A stretch of 64,000 bases of DNA from Chryseobacterium sp. (GTDB lineage Bacteria > Bacteroidota > Bacteroidia > Flavobacteriales > Weeksellaceae), in the NCBI RefSeq assembly GCF_029240215.1, contig NZ_JARBTK010000004.1, positions 62,001 to 126,000 on the forward strand, written 5' to 3'. The translations under genes and the position numbers were made by a program. The notes under the pieces were generated by a model. The model had not been told where the DNA came from. It saw only the letters and a program-made list of their open reading frames with translations, and did no database searches. Below are positions 1 to 9,775 of the stretch, piece after piece; the first letter of the stretch is position 1, and each line of letters begins with the position of its first letter.

Positions 1-967
1 AAGGAAAAAGGTAAACGACAAGCGGTGCATTCAACCAGTTTGTATTGGTGCTGATCACAATATCGTGCGTCAATGGAAGAACCAGTAAAATACTTATGGC
101 AAAACCAACTACACAGAATGAAACAACATATATCCAGCTGAATTTCTTTGAGAAAAATCCTGACAAGAATCTTCCCAGAGCAAAAGCTCCCGCCAAAACT
201 GCACCTGCCTGAATACTCATCGACGTAGGAACTTTTAAAATTTCTTTATAAAAAGTCGGCGTCCAGGTCTGGAAACTTTGTTCAACCAAAACGAATAAAA
301 AAGCACACAATAAAAAGAATAAAACTTTTTTGTAACTGAATAAACTGATACTGTTTTTGAGATCTCCAAGCAAACTTGTCTCTTCACTTTTAGCATCGTT
401 TTCATTTAGTTTGGAAAAAAAGAGAAAAAGAAAAGACAAAACCGACAGACCTCCCAAAACCCAATATGCATTCAGCCAATAAGTAGATTTAGGATTATTG
501 TCATCCATAAAAAGGCTGAAAAGTACATTTCCCATCAAAACACCAACCATGAAAAACCCTTCAAGAAATCCCATAAAACTGGAGTGTTCTTTATCAGTTT
601 CTGTAACCAGACCTATCGATGTGAAAACTGAAATTTTGATTAGGGCAAAAGAAATCCCTACAATGGCAAATAACAATTTAAAGAACCAGAACTCATTGGC
701 AAACGGCATTACAAAACACATACAGCTTACCAAAAAAAGTGCGATAAGCATTGAATTTTTGATTCCTATTTTAGGTAAAAATGAGGCTAAAATAAATGAG
801 CAGATTGCAATCGGAAGATCTTTGAAACCTTCCAAGACGCTCGCCTGAGATTTTGAGACATCAAAATTCTGCTGCATCTGCAAAATCACTGTCCCAACAG
901 AATTGAGAAGGATTGCAAAGACGAAATAATTTAAAAACAAAGCTGCTTTTATGTTGAAATTTTTCAT
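1..967 (-). CDS. MFS transporter, C-terminus truncated by the window edge
   Basis: Minus-strand reading from ATG at 967: MKNFNIKAALFLNYFVFAILLNSVGTVILQMQQNFDVSKSQASVLEGFKDLPIAICSFILASFLPKIG...; open to base 1; multiple hydrophobic helices. The track lists only an antisense ORF here. Confidence 0.85.
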   Translation of the reverse strand, partial: MKNFNIKAALFLNYFVFAILLNSVGTVILQMQQNFDVSKSQASVLEGFKDLPIAICSFILASFLPKIGIKNSMLIALFLVSCMCFVMPFANEFWFFKLLFAIVGISFALIKISVFTSIGLVTETDKEHSSFMGFLEGFFMVGVLMGNVLFSLFMDDNNPKSTYWLNAYWVLGGLSVLSFLFLFFSKLNENDAKSEETSLLGDLKNSISLFSYKKVLFFLLCAFLFVLVEQSFQTWTPTFYKEILKVPTSMSIQAGAVLAGAFALGRFLSGFFSKKFSWIYVVSFCVVGFAISILLVLPLTHDIVISTNTNWLNAPLVVYLFP

Positions 968-1090
968 GGAGTTAATTTCTTGGTGGCTAAGATAGAAGCA
1001 TTTCAGTTAACGTTAATTTAACATAGTAAATCAATATTTGAACTATATTAATATAATTGCTATTTTTATAACCTAAATATCATTAACTAA

Positions 1091-1990
1091 ATGAAAGTTA
1101 CTTTTGAAAGAGTAATTCCTGATGAAAAGAGCTCTTTTCGCACGATTCACAACAACTCACCCATCTCAGAATTCAAATGGGAATATCATTATCACCCGGA
1201 AATTGAGCTCGTGTGCGTAATTTCCGGGAGTGGAACACGACACGTTGGCTACCACAAAAGCAATTATACGAGTGGCGATTTGGTATTAATTGGTTCCAAT
1301 ATTCCACATTCGGGATTTGGTTTAAATTCGATTGATCCGCATGAAGAAATTGTTCTACAATTCAGACAGGAAATTTTGCAGTTTCCTGAACAGGAAGTGG
1401 AAGCAAGATCTATTAAAGATTTATTAGAACTTTCGAAATACGGTATAAAATTTCACAGAAAAATAAAAAAAGTGATGATTCCAAAACTGAGACTGATGCT
1501 GGAATCTGAAGGTTATAAAAGATATTTATTGCTGCTGGAAATCCTCTTCGAACTTTCAAAGTCTAAAGATTACGAACTGTTGAATAACGAAATTATGCCT
1601 TACACCATCATTTCAAAAAACAAAACAAGACTGGAAAATATTTTCACCTTTGTAGAACGCAACTACGACAAAGAAATTAATATTGAAGATGTAGCAAAAT
1701 TGGCAAACCTAACGCTTCCCGCATTCTGTAATTTTTTTAAAAAAGCAACCCAAATCACGTTTACAGAATTCGTAAATCGATACCGCATTAACAAAGCTTG
1801 TTTATTAATGGCGCAGGATAAAAGCATTTCAGAATGCAGTTACAATTGCGGCTTTAACAATGTAACTTACTTCAATAGAATGTTTAAAAAATATACAGAA
1901 AAAACACCCTCAGAGTTTATTAAGAATTTCTCACACAACAAAGTTAATGTAGATTTGAAAGTTGAGGCTAAAGCTACATTTTTAGAATAA
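1091..1990 (+). CDS. AraC family transcriptional regulator with N-terminal cupin
   Basis: Cupin-like N-terminus (HYHPEIELVCVISGSGTRHVG) and AraC HTH C-terminus (FNNVTYFNRMFKKYTEKTPSEF). Confidence 0.92.
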   Translation: MKVTFERVIPDEKSSFRTIHNNSPISEFKWEYHYHPEIELVCVISGSGTRHVGYHKSNYTSGDLVLIGSNIPHSGFGLNSIDPHEEIVLQFRQEILQFPEQEVEARSIKDLLELSKYGIKFHRKIKKVMIPKLRLMLESEGYKRYLLLLEILFELSKSKDYELLNNEIMPYTIISKNKTRLENIFTFVERNYDKEINIEDVAKLANLTLPAFCNFFKKATQITFTEFVNRYRINKACLLMAQDKSISECSYNCGFNNVTYFNRMFKKYTEKTPSEFIKNFSHNKVNVDLKVEAKATFLE

Positions 1991-1994
1991 AAAA

Positions 1995-2016
1995 AGCTGC
2001 TCAAAATTGAACAGCT
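1995..2016. terminator. Hairpin between convergent genes
   Basis: AGCTGcTCAAaaTTGAaCAGCT between the stop at 1990 (+) and the stop at 2040 (-). Confidence 0.7.
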
Positions 2017-2039
2017 GATATATTTTAAATAATGAAAAG

Positions 2040-2594
2040 TTATTTCCATTTAATATTGCAACCCATACTTGGTCTTTGAATTTCTTCCTGTGGCTCACCA
2101 ATCAAAAGGTTTTCAAAAGCAATAATCAAATCTTCACCAGTCACTTCTTTATGATTTCCCGGTCTTGAATCATCCATCTGCCCTCTGTAAATAAGGTCTA
2201 ATTTATCATCAAAGAAAAAGAAATCCGGAGTACAAGCTGCGTCATAAGCTTTCGCAATCGCCTGGCTTTCGTCATATAAATAAGGAAAATCAAAATTTCT
2301 CTCGATCTGGAATTCAATCATTTTTTCAGGAGAATCTGCGGGATATTTTTCAACATTATTTGAGTTGATCGCAACAAATTCAATCCCTGCTTCATTATAA
2401 TCTTCATATAATTCTGTCAACTTATCAATGATGTGAAGTACAAACGGACAATGATTGCACATAAAAATCACCAAAGTGCCTTTTTCACCTTTCAGATCAT
2501 CTAATGACTGAACTTCATTGCTTTTTGAAGGATTAGGAAGTTCAAAAAAAGGTGCTTTTGTACCTAATGCCAACATATTTGAGGGAGTATTCAT
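2040..2594 (-). CDS. Thioredoxin-like/AhpC-TSA redoxin family protein
   Basis: Redoxin fold motifs GTLVIFMCNHCPFVLH and FFFFDDKLDLIYRGQMDDSRPGN. Confidence 0.85.
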   Translation of the reverse strand: MNTPSNMLALGTKAPFFELPNPSKSNEVQSLDDLKGEKGTLVIFMCNHCPFVLHIIDKLTELYEDYNEAGIEFVAINSNNVEKYPADSPEKMIEFQIERNFDFPYLYDESQAIAKAYDAACTPDFFFFDDKLDLIYRGQMDDSRPGNHKEVTGEDLIIAFENLLIGEPQEEIQRPSMGCNIKWK

Positions 2595-2817
2595 ATCTTT
2601 TTTATTTTGTCCACAAAGATAAAGATTTCTTTTAGTAGTTACTAAAACAATAATCTAATTGAGTTAGGCTATTTAATCTATTAATTTTTACAATAATTAA
2701 AGAATAACTTACTTCAACTCCCATCCCGTCAGCAAACTGCAAATCATAAAGTTCTTCAAAGTCTTTCTTTATAAGTTAAATTTCAAAAATTATTTGGTTC
2801 GTATAGTCAAATGTTTG

Positions 2818-2825
2818 TATTTTTG
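2818..2825 (+). promoter_or_regulatory. Bacteroidota -7 element of the tetR gene
   Basis: TATTTTTG matches TAnnTTTG; possible -33 TTG at 2794-2796; directly abuts the operator palindrome. Confidence 0.55.
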
Positions 2826-2838
2826 CTAACACTGTTAG
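2826..2838. promoter_or_regulatory. Putative TetR operator copy 1 (autoregulatory)
   Basis: CTAACACTGTTAG, perfect 5-bp arms, 13 bp before the tetR ATG. Confidence 0.6.
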
Positions 2839-2850
2839 TAAAATAAAATC

Positions 2851-3447
2851 ATGGGCTTACATGAACGTCGTCAAAGAGAAAAAGAATCTATCCGTGCAAA
2901 TATTTTGCAGGCAGCATTCTCTTTGGCTAAAACTGACGGTTGGGCATCTCTTTCTATCCGTAAAATTGCAGATGCTATTGAATACAGTGCTCCCGTTGTT
3001 TATGATCACTTCGAAAACAAAGAAGCAATTTTATATGAAATCTCAATAAATGGTTTTCACTGTTTGCAGATAGAATTATTGAAAGCTCAGAAAAAACACG
3101 AAACACCTGAAGATCAGTTGACGGCAATTGTAGATGCCTACTGGAATTTTGCTTTTAAGAATAAAGAATATTACCAATTGATGTTTGGTCTTGGAATGCA
3201 GTGTAGCGGAAAAGGTTTGATGAAAGAAGAATTTTCGTCTTTCCAGGATATGCTTTACGACTGTACTTACGAAATTATCAAGAAAAAAGGCTCAAATGAG
3301 AACAATGCTTGTCACTCTTCTCATGCTCTGTTTTCAGCAGTTCACGGATTGATTTCGATTATGATGATGAGAAACGATGACATCCCTTCTACAATGAATA
3401 AAACAACTTTGGACGAAACAGTTTCGGCTTTTATTAAATCATTGTAA
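2851..3447 (+). CDS. TetR/AcrR family transcriptional regulator
   Basis: N-terminal HTH: ILQAAFSLAKTDGWASLSIRKIADAIEYSAPVVYDHFENKEAIL. Confidence 0.93.
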   Translation: MGLHERRQREKESIRANILQAAFSLAKTDGWASLSIRKIADAIEYSAPVVYDHFENKEAILYEISINGFHCLQIELLKAQKKHETPEDQLTAIVDAYWNFAFKNKEYYQLMFGLGMQCSGKGLMKEEFSSFQDMLYDCTYEIIKKKGSNENNACHSSHALFSAVHGLISIMMMRNDDIPSTMNKTTLDETVSAFIKSL

Positions 3448-3466
3448 ATTTTTTTTGAACTAAAAA

Positions 3467-3479
3467 TTAACACCGTTAG
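3467..3479. promoter_or_regulatory. Putative TetR operator copy 2
   Basis: TTAACACCGTTAG followed by GAAAAGTAACA. Confidence 0.55.
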
Positions 3480-3588
3480 GAAAAGTAACATAGAATAATT
3501 AACATTATTCAATTAAATTAAAAATAAAAAACTTTAAAATGAAACATAACTTCTTTACATTATTTCTGGCAATTTTTTTCCCTTATCA

Positions 3589-3601
3589 TTAACACTGTTA
3601 A
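3589..3601. promoter_or_regulatory. Putative TetR operator copy 3
   Basis: TTAACACTGTTAA followed by GAAAAATAACA. Confidence 0.55.
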
Positions 3602-3711
3602 GAAAAATAACACACAAAAACAACTCACCCAAATTTATATTTAAAAATTGTAAACATGAAAATTACACATTAACTCAACATTAAAAATGTTTTATTTTTT
3701 TTAACCAAAAC

Positions 3712-3724
3712 TTAACACCGTTAG
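3712..3724. promoter_or_regulatory. Putative TetR operator copy 4
   Basis: TTAACACCGTTAG followed by AAAATATTACA; upstream of the adaptor gene. Confidence 0.55.
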
Positions 3725-3792
3725 AAAATATTACATCAATTAAATTAAAAACAACATTACTTAATCTAACATTTTATTAAAAATAAACTAAA

Positions 3793-4953
3793 ATGAAAAT
3801 AACAGCAAAAACAAAGATTATCGTACTTATATCGAGTATTATTCTTTTACAAAGTTGTACTAAAGCAGCAGAAGGCACAAACGCTGCACCACCTGCACCA
3901 GAATTGCCTGTATATACTGTGATCACCTCTCCTGCTACAGTTTATCAGGAATTCCCAACTGCACTAGAAGGAAAAAATAACGTAGAAATCAGATCACAAG
4001 TTGACGGATATTTAGATAAAATTTATGTAGAAGAAGGTGCTTATGTGAGAGCCGGACAAGCATTATTTAAAATAGATTCAAGAGCTTACGGAGAGCAAAT
4101 GAATATGGCCAATGCCAATTTACAGGTTGCCAACGCCAATATTCAGAAAGCAAAAGTAGAAGTTGACAGACTTCAGCCATTGGTTGCTGCAAAGGTAGTT
4201 TCTGATGTACAATTGAGAACTGCAAAAGCGAATTATGCAGCAGCAGTTGCAGCAGCATCACAGGCAAAAGCTTCAGTCGGTGGAGCAAGAATCAACGTAG
4301 GATTTACAACCATTACTGCGCCAGTAAGCGGATACATTGGGAGAATTCCTTACAAAAAGGGAAGTTTAATTTCAAGAACAGATCCAAGTCCTTTGACTTT
4401 ATTATCGGACATCAGCGAAATTTATGCATACTTCTCTCTAAGCGAACTGGATTTTATTGGTTTCCAGAAAAAATATCCGGGAGCGACCTTAAACGAGAAA
4501 CTGAAAAACATGCCGATGGTAGATTTAGTTATCGCAGATAACACCACCTATCCTGAAAAAGGTAAAATGAGCATCGTTGACGGACAGTTTGACAAAACCA
4601 CAGGTGCAATAAGCGTTCGTGCAGTTTTCCCAAATGCAAACGGAGCATTGAGAACAGGAAATACAGGTAGAGTTCGTATGCCGCAACTATTTGCCAACAC
4701 ACTTGTTATTCCTCAGGAATCGACCTTTGAAATACAAGATAAAGTCTACGTTTATGTAGTTGGAAAGGATAAAAAAGTAACCTCAAAACCTGTAACGATC
4801 TCAGGAAAAACAGACAGCTATTACTTTATTTCTGAAGGACTTGCTGTTGGTGAGAAGATCGTTTACACAGGAATCGGGGCTTTGAAAGATGGAGTAATGA
4901 TTCAGCCGAAAGCGATTTCATCTGACAGTCTTTTAAGAGCAAGACCTTTGTAA
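3793..4953 (+). CDS. RND efflux periplasmic adaptor subunit (lipoprotein)
   Basis: Lipobox LLQSC; biotinyl-lipoyl-like EIRSQVDGYLDKIYVEEGAYVRAGQALFKID; MFP family layout. Confidence 0.94.
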   Translation: MKITAKTKIIVLISSIILLQSCTKAAEGTNAAPPAPELPVYTVITSPATVYQEFPTALEGKNNVEIRSQVDGYLDKIYVEEGAYVRAGQALFKIDSRAYGEQMNMANANLQVANANIQKAKVEVDRLQPLVAAKVVSDVQLRTAKANYAAAVAAASQAKASVGGARINVGFTTITAPVSGYIGRIPYKKGSLISRTDPSPLTLLSDISEIYAYFSLSELDFIGFQKKYPGATLNEKLKNMPMVDLVIADNTTYPEKGKMSIVDGQFDKTTGAISVRAVFPNANGALRTGNTGRVRMPQLFANTLVIPQESTFEIQDKVYVYVVGKDKKVTSKPVTISGKTDSYYFISEGLAVGEKIVYTGIGALKDGVMIQPKAISSDSLLRARPL

Positions 4954-4998
4954 AAAGCGTTTAAACTTTTAATACAAAAGTCAGAAAAGCGTTTAAAC
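4953..4998 (+). repeat. 14-bp direct repeat in the adaptor-permease spacer
   Basis: AAAAGCGTTTAAAC at 4953-4966 and 4985-4998. Confidence 0.8.
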
Positions 4999-5020
4999 AA
5001 CATTAAAAAATAAATTTCTT

Positions 5021-8000
5021 ATGTTAAAAAAATTCATAGATAGACCGGTACTTTCTACGGTTATCTCCATTATACTATTGCTGTTGGGAGCGATGTCGGT
5101 TTTTAACCTTCCGATTACGCTGTTTCCCGATATTGCACCACCGAGTGTGCAGGTGACGGCATTTTATCCGGGAGCGAATGCAGAAGTTGTTGCCCGTTCT
5201 GTTGCAGTTCCTATTGAGGAAGCTGTGAACGGTGTTGAGAACATGACGTACATGACCTCCAACTCAAGTAACGACGGATCCATGACTTTGAGCGTATTTT
5301 TCAAGCAAGGTTCAGATCCGGATAACGCAGCAGTAAACGTTCAAAACCGTGTTTCTAAAGCGATGAGCCAGCTTCCGCAGGAGGTTGTACAGGCGGGAAT
5401 TTCGACTCAGAAAGTTCAGAACAGTATGATTATGTTTATGGGATTGTCAAGTGATGATCCAAAACAATATGACGAACTTTTCTTACAAAACTATTTGAAA
5501 ATCAACGTTATTCCACAAATCCAGCGTATTCCGGGAGTTGCTCAGGCTCAGGTTTTCGGAACGAGAGATTATTCAATGAGACTTTGGCTGAAACCAGATA
5601 GATTAGCAGCCAATAATCTTTCTCCGCAGGAAGTTTTAGCAGCAGTTAAAGATCACAATTTAGAAGCTGCACCAGGACGTTTAGGACAAGGAAGCAAGGA
5701 AACTTACGAATATATCTTAAAATATAAAGGTAAATTAAATAAAAATGCAGACTACGAAAACATTGCCATCAAATCAAACAGTGACGGTTCGTTTTTAAGA
5801 TTAAAAGATGTTGCGAGAGTAGAATTCGGTTCTTACACTTATACCGCAGCCAACAGAATGGATGGTAAACCTGTAGCAGGATTTGCCATTTTACAGACTG
5901 CAGGTTCTAATGCAAATGAAATTCTAACTGATATTGAAAAGCAGGTTGAGCAAATGAAAACTACCCTACCTAAGGGAGTTGAACCCATCATCATGTATAA
6001 TTCAAAAGACTTTTTGGATGCGTCAATTCATCAGGTTGTAGAAACATTAGTAATTGCATTCGTTCTGGTATTTATTGTAGTATTTATTTTCCTTCAGGAT
6101 TTCAGATCTACATTAATTCCTGCGATTGCTGTTCCGGTTGCGATCATTGGTACATTTTTCTTCCTTCAAATGTTTGGTTTCAGTATCAACATGTTGACCT
6201 TGTTTGCTTTGGTTCTCGCTATTGGAATTGTGGTGGATGATGCGATTGTCGTCGTTGAAGCCGTCCATTCAAAAATGGAACAAACAGGAATGCCAGTTGA
6301 ACAGGCAACTACGCATTCAATGAGTGAAATTTCCGGAGCCATTATTTCCATTACGTTGGTGATGTGTGCGGTGTTTATTCCGGTTGGTTTTATGCAGGGT
6401 CCGGCTGGAGTTTTCTACAGACAATTTGCCTTTACTTTGGTGATTGCCATTATGATTTCAGCCGTTAATGCATTGACTTTAAGTCCGGCTTTATGTGCTT
6501 TATTATTAAATGATCCACAAGGAGAACATGGCGAACACGGTCAGAAAAAAGGTTTTGGAGCGAAGTTTTTCAATGCTTTCAACAAAAGCTTCAACAACAT
6601 GACCAAAAAATATATTTACAGCCTTAAATTTTTAATTAAAAATAAATGGGTTGCCGTTACTGGTTTAGCGTTGATCACGGCTGCAAGTGTTTTCTTAATT
6701 AACAAAGCTCCTACAGGATTTATTCCAACAGAAGATCAGGGATTTGTTTTATACGCAGTGAATACGCCTCCAGGAAGTTCATTAGACAGAACGCACAGAG
6801 CCACTGAACAGATTGATAAAATCATCAACGGTGAAAAAGCCAAAAACCACCTTTGGGTTGCCGACGGAATGAACTTTATAAGTAATTCTAACGCGTCTCC
6901 TTATGCTGCAGGTTTCATCAAGCTTAAAGATTTTGAAGATCGTGGCGAAGTGAAAGATCCCGATCAGATAGCAGCAGCCTTGACAGGAAAAGTGGCACAG
7001 GTAAAAGATGCCAATGCATTCTTCTTCAACTTTCCGACGGTACAAGGTTTTGGTAACGTTTCAGGATTTGAATTTATGTTGCAGGATAAAACCAACGGTT
7101 CATTTGAGCAGTTGGGAACAACCACTCAGACATTTATCGGGGAATTGATGAAGCGTCCGGAAATTGCTTTTGCCTTTACAACTTACGCAGCAGGAAATCC
7201 TCAGTACACAATTGATGTAGATACGGATAAAGCCAATCAGTTGGGCGTTTCTGTGACAGAATTGATGCAGACGATGCAGATTTATTATGGAAGTAGCTTT
7301 GTTTCAGATTTCAACAGATTCGGAAAATATTACAGAGTGATGGCTCAGGCAGATATTCCTTACAGAACCGATGCGAATTCTATGGAAGGAATTTATGTTA
7401 AAAATAAAACTGGCGAAATGGTTCCTGTAAAGACTTTGGTGACATTAAAAAGAACTTTCGGACCTGAAACAGTTTCAAGAAACAACTTATTCAACGCTGT
7501 AACAATTAATGGAACTCCAAAACCTGGTTACAGTACCGGAGACGCCATCAAAGCCGTAGAAGAAGTTGCTCAGAAATCACTTCCTAGAGGTTACGGTTAC
7601 GAATGGACAGGAATTACCCGTGAAGAAATCAAAACCGGTGGACAAACTGCTTTTGTATTCATGTTAAGTATCTTGTTTGTGTATTTCTTACTGGCAGCTC
7701 AATATGAAAGTTATATTCTTCCATTTGCGGTTATTTTGACCATTCCTACAGGGATTTTCGGAGTATTTGCTTTCACAGGATTGGCCGGAATTGATAACAA
7801 TATTTATGTTCAGGTCGGATTAATTATGCTCGTCGGATTGTTGGCGAAAAATGCGATTCTGATTGTAGAATTTGCTGTTCAGCGAAGAAAAGCAGGAAAA
7901 ACATTGATTGAATCAGCTCTTCAGGCTTCAAGATTACGTTTAAGACCAATTTTGATGACTTCATTTGCTTTCATCATCGGTATGTTACCATTAGTTTGGA

Positions 8001-8203
8001 CGCAAGGTGCAGCAGCAAAAGGAAATCACTCCATCGGAATCAGTACCGTTGGCGGAATGTTCACAGGAGTTGTCTTCGGAATTTTCATCATTCCGGTAAT
8101 GTATGTGATCTTCCAGTATTTACATGAAAAAATGCCAAGCAGAAAAAATAAAAGACTTCTAAAACAAAAACAACAGGAAGAACTTCTAGCAACAGCACAC
8201 TAA
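5021..8203 (+). CDS. Efflux RND transporter permease (HAE1/AcrB-like)
   Basis: 1060 aa; FIDRPVLSTVISIILLLLGAMSVFNLPITLFPDIAPPSVQV; GIVVDDAIVVVEAV. Confidence 0.97.
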   Translation: MLKKFIDRPVLSTVISIILLLLGAMSVFNLPITLFPDIAPPSVQVTAFYPGANAEVVARSVAVPIEEAVNGVENMTYMTSNSSNDGSMTLSVFFKQGSDPDNAAVNVQNRVSKAMSQLPQEVVQAGISTQKVQNSMIMFMGLSSDDPKQYDELFLQNYLKINVIPQIQRIPGVAQAQVFGTRDYSMRLWLKPDRLAANNLSPQEVLAAVKDHNLEAAPGRLGQGSKETYEYILKYKGKLNKNADYENIAIKSNSDGSFLRLKDVARVEFGSYTYTAANRMDGKPVAGFAILQTAGSNANEILTDIEKQVEQMKTTLPKGVEPIIMYNSKDFLDASIHQVVETLVIAFVLVFIVVFIFLQDFRSTLIPAIAVPVAIIGTFFFLQMFGFSINMLTLFALVLAIGIVVDDAIVVVEAVHSKMEQTGMPVEQATTHSMSEISGAIISITLVMCAVFIPVGFMQGPAGVFYRQFAFTLVIAIMISAVNALTLSPALCALLLNDPQGEHGEHGQKKGFGAKFFNAFNKSFNNMTKKYIYSLKFLIKNKWVAVTGLALITAASVFLINKAPTGFIPTEDQGFVLYAVNTPPGSSLDRTHRATEQIDKIINGEKAKNHLWVADGMNFISNSNASPYAAGFIKLKDFEDRGEVKDPDQIAAALTGKVAQVKDANAFFFNFPTVQGFGNVSGFEFMLQDKTNGSFEQLGTTTQTFIGELMKRPEIAFAFTTYAAGNPQYTIDVDTDKANQLGVSVTELMQTMQIYYGSSFVSDFNRFGKYYRVMAQADIPYRTDANSMEGIYVKNKTGEMVPVKTLVTLKRTFGPETVSRNNLFNAVTINGTPKPGYSTGDAIKAVEEVAQKSLPRGYGYEWTGITREEIKTGGQTAFVFMLSILFVYFLLAAQYESYILPFAVILTIPTGIFGVFAFTGLAGIDNNIYVQVGLIMLVGLLAKNAILIVEFAVQRRKAGKTLIESALQASRLRLRPILMTSFAFIIGMLPLVWTQGAAAKGNHSIGISTVGGMFTGVVFGIFIIPVMYVIFQYLHEKMPSRKNKRLLKQKQQEELLATAH

Positions 8204-8210
8204 TAATAAA

Positions 8211-8342
8211 TGATTAACAAAACTTTGAGAGATGAAAATCGCGCAAAATTTTTCTTCAATTTAATTTGTAAGATTTTCCAAACTAAGCAAAGTATTTTCT
8301 CCTACTAAAGACTTCTTTGCTTACCGCTCAAAGTTTTGTGAT
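8211..8342. repeat. Nested inverted repeat between permease and outer membrane factor genes
   Basis: Outer arms TGATTAACAAAACTTTGAG / CTCAAAGTTTTGTGATCA; inner arms AAGCAAAG / CTTTGCTT. Confidence 0.7.
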
Positions 8343-8362
8343 CAATTTAAATATATAGACTT

Positions 8363-9775
8363 ATGAAAAGAGTAAAAAATATAATCATCGCTTTTGGGAT
8401 TGCATTAGGTGCAGTTTCTTGTGTGCCGAAATTGGCATATCAGGAAACGAAACCCGAACTTCCCGAAACATTCAAATATACTGCGACTGCAGATACTGCA
8501 AGCGTTGCCAACTTAGAATGGAAACAGTTTTTCAACGACCCGATGTTGCAAAATTTAATTGAAAAAGGAATTAAAAATAATTTCGATTTACAGATTGCTT
8601 TAAAACAAGTTGCTTCTTCACAGGAAAAACTGAAACAGGCAAAATATCTTCAATATCCCGATGTAGGTTTCGGAGTTTCTGCGCAGATTTCAAAGCCTTC
8701 AAAAAACAGCATGAACGGGCAAAGCTTAAATTTATTTTTAGGGCAAAGTCATGTCGAAGATTATAATGCAGCATTTAATTTATCTTGGGAAGCAGATATT
8801 TGGGGCAAAATCAAAAATCAGCAGGAAGTTTCAAAAATGCAGTATCTGCAGACTTATGAAGCGACAAAAGCAATTCAGACACAGGTTGTTGCGGCGATTG
8901 CTCAGGGCTATTATAATTTATTGATGCTTGATAAACAATTGCAGATTGCAAAATCAAATTTAGATTTAAGCACCAACACCCTTTCTCTCACAGAAAAATT
9001 ATGGCAAAGCGGCGACACGACTTCGTTGGGAGTTCAGCAAGCTACAGCTCAGAAACAATCTACAGAGCTTTTGATTACTCAATTAGAACAAAATATTGCG
9101 ATTCAGGAAAATGCATTGAGCATTTTAGTTGGTGAAAATCCAAACAAAGTCAACAGAACAATTGAAATGTCCGACACTTCTTTACCACAGGAAATTTCTG
9201 CCGGACTTCCTGCAGCGATGGTGAGCCGTCGTCCCGATGTTCGTCAGCAGGAATTGGTTTTACTGGAATCAAATTCAATCGTAGGAATTGCTCAGGCAAA
9301 TATGTATCCTTCATTGAAAATTACAGCAGCTGGTGGAGTTAATTCATTTAAAGTTGATAACTGGTTTTCAATTCCGGCTTCTTTGTTCGGTTCTGTTTTA
9401 GGAGGATTGACTCAGCCTATTTTTCAGAAAAGACAATTGAAAACAGATTTAAATGTTGCCAAAATTCAGAGAGAAAAAAACGTTTTGGCTTTTCGTCAGT
9501 CTGTCTTGAATGCAGTAGGCGAAGTTTCTGATGCATTGGTTTCCAATGAAAGTTTAAAAGTTCAGGAACAAAAAGCCAGCGAACAAGTGACAACCTTAAA
9601 AAACGGAATAAAAAGTGCCGAAATGCTTTATAAAGGCGGAATGGCCAATTACTTAGAAGTGATTACAGCTCAGGGAAATTCTTTACAGGCTGAACTGAAT
9701 CTTGCGTCCGTAAAAAGACAGAGGTTGAGCAGTATTGTAGACTTGTACCGTGCTTTAGGTGGAGGATGGAAGTAG
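8363..9775 (+). CDS. TolC-like outer membrane efflux lipoprotein (OprM/NodT type)
   Basis: GAVSCVPKLAYQ lipobox; AAFNLSWEADIWGKIKNQQEVSKMQYLQTYEA; C-terminal NLASVKRQRLSSIVDLYRALGGGWK. Confidence 0.94.
   Translation: MKRVKNIIIAFGIALGAVSCVPKLAYQETKPELPETFKYTATADTASVANLEWKQFFNDPMLQNLIEKGIKNNFDLQIALKQVASSQEKLKQAKYLQYPDVGFGVSAQISKPSKNSMNGQSLNLFLGQSHVEDYNAAFNLSWEADIWGKIKNQQEVSKMQYLQTYEATKAIQTQVVAAIAQGYYNLLMLDKQLQIAKSNLDLSTNTLSLTEKLWQSGDTTSLGVQQATAQKQSTELLITQLEQNIAIQENALSILVGENPNKVNRTIEMSDTSLPQEISAGLPAAMVSRRPDVRQQELVLLESNSIVGIAQANMYPSLKITAAGGVNSFKVDNWFSIPASLFGSVLGGLTQPIFQKRQLKTDLNVAKIQREKNVLAFRQSVLNAVGEVSDALVSNESLKVQEQKASEQVTTLKNGIKSAEMLYKGGMANYLEVITAQGNSLQAELNLASVKRQRLSSIVDLYRALGGGWK

Noticed and set aside
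498-848. Track ORF, 116 aa (+)
   Set aside because: Antisense to the MFS transporter coding frame (1-967, -); low-complexity Lys/Asn/Ile translation without a domain.
3467-3724. CRISPR-like interpretation of the ~122-bp periodic 13-mers
   Set aside because: Repeats are too short and too far apart; context fits TetR operators.
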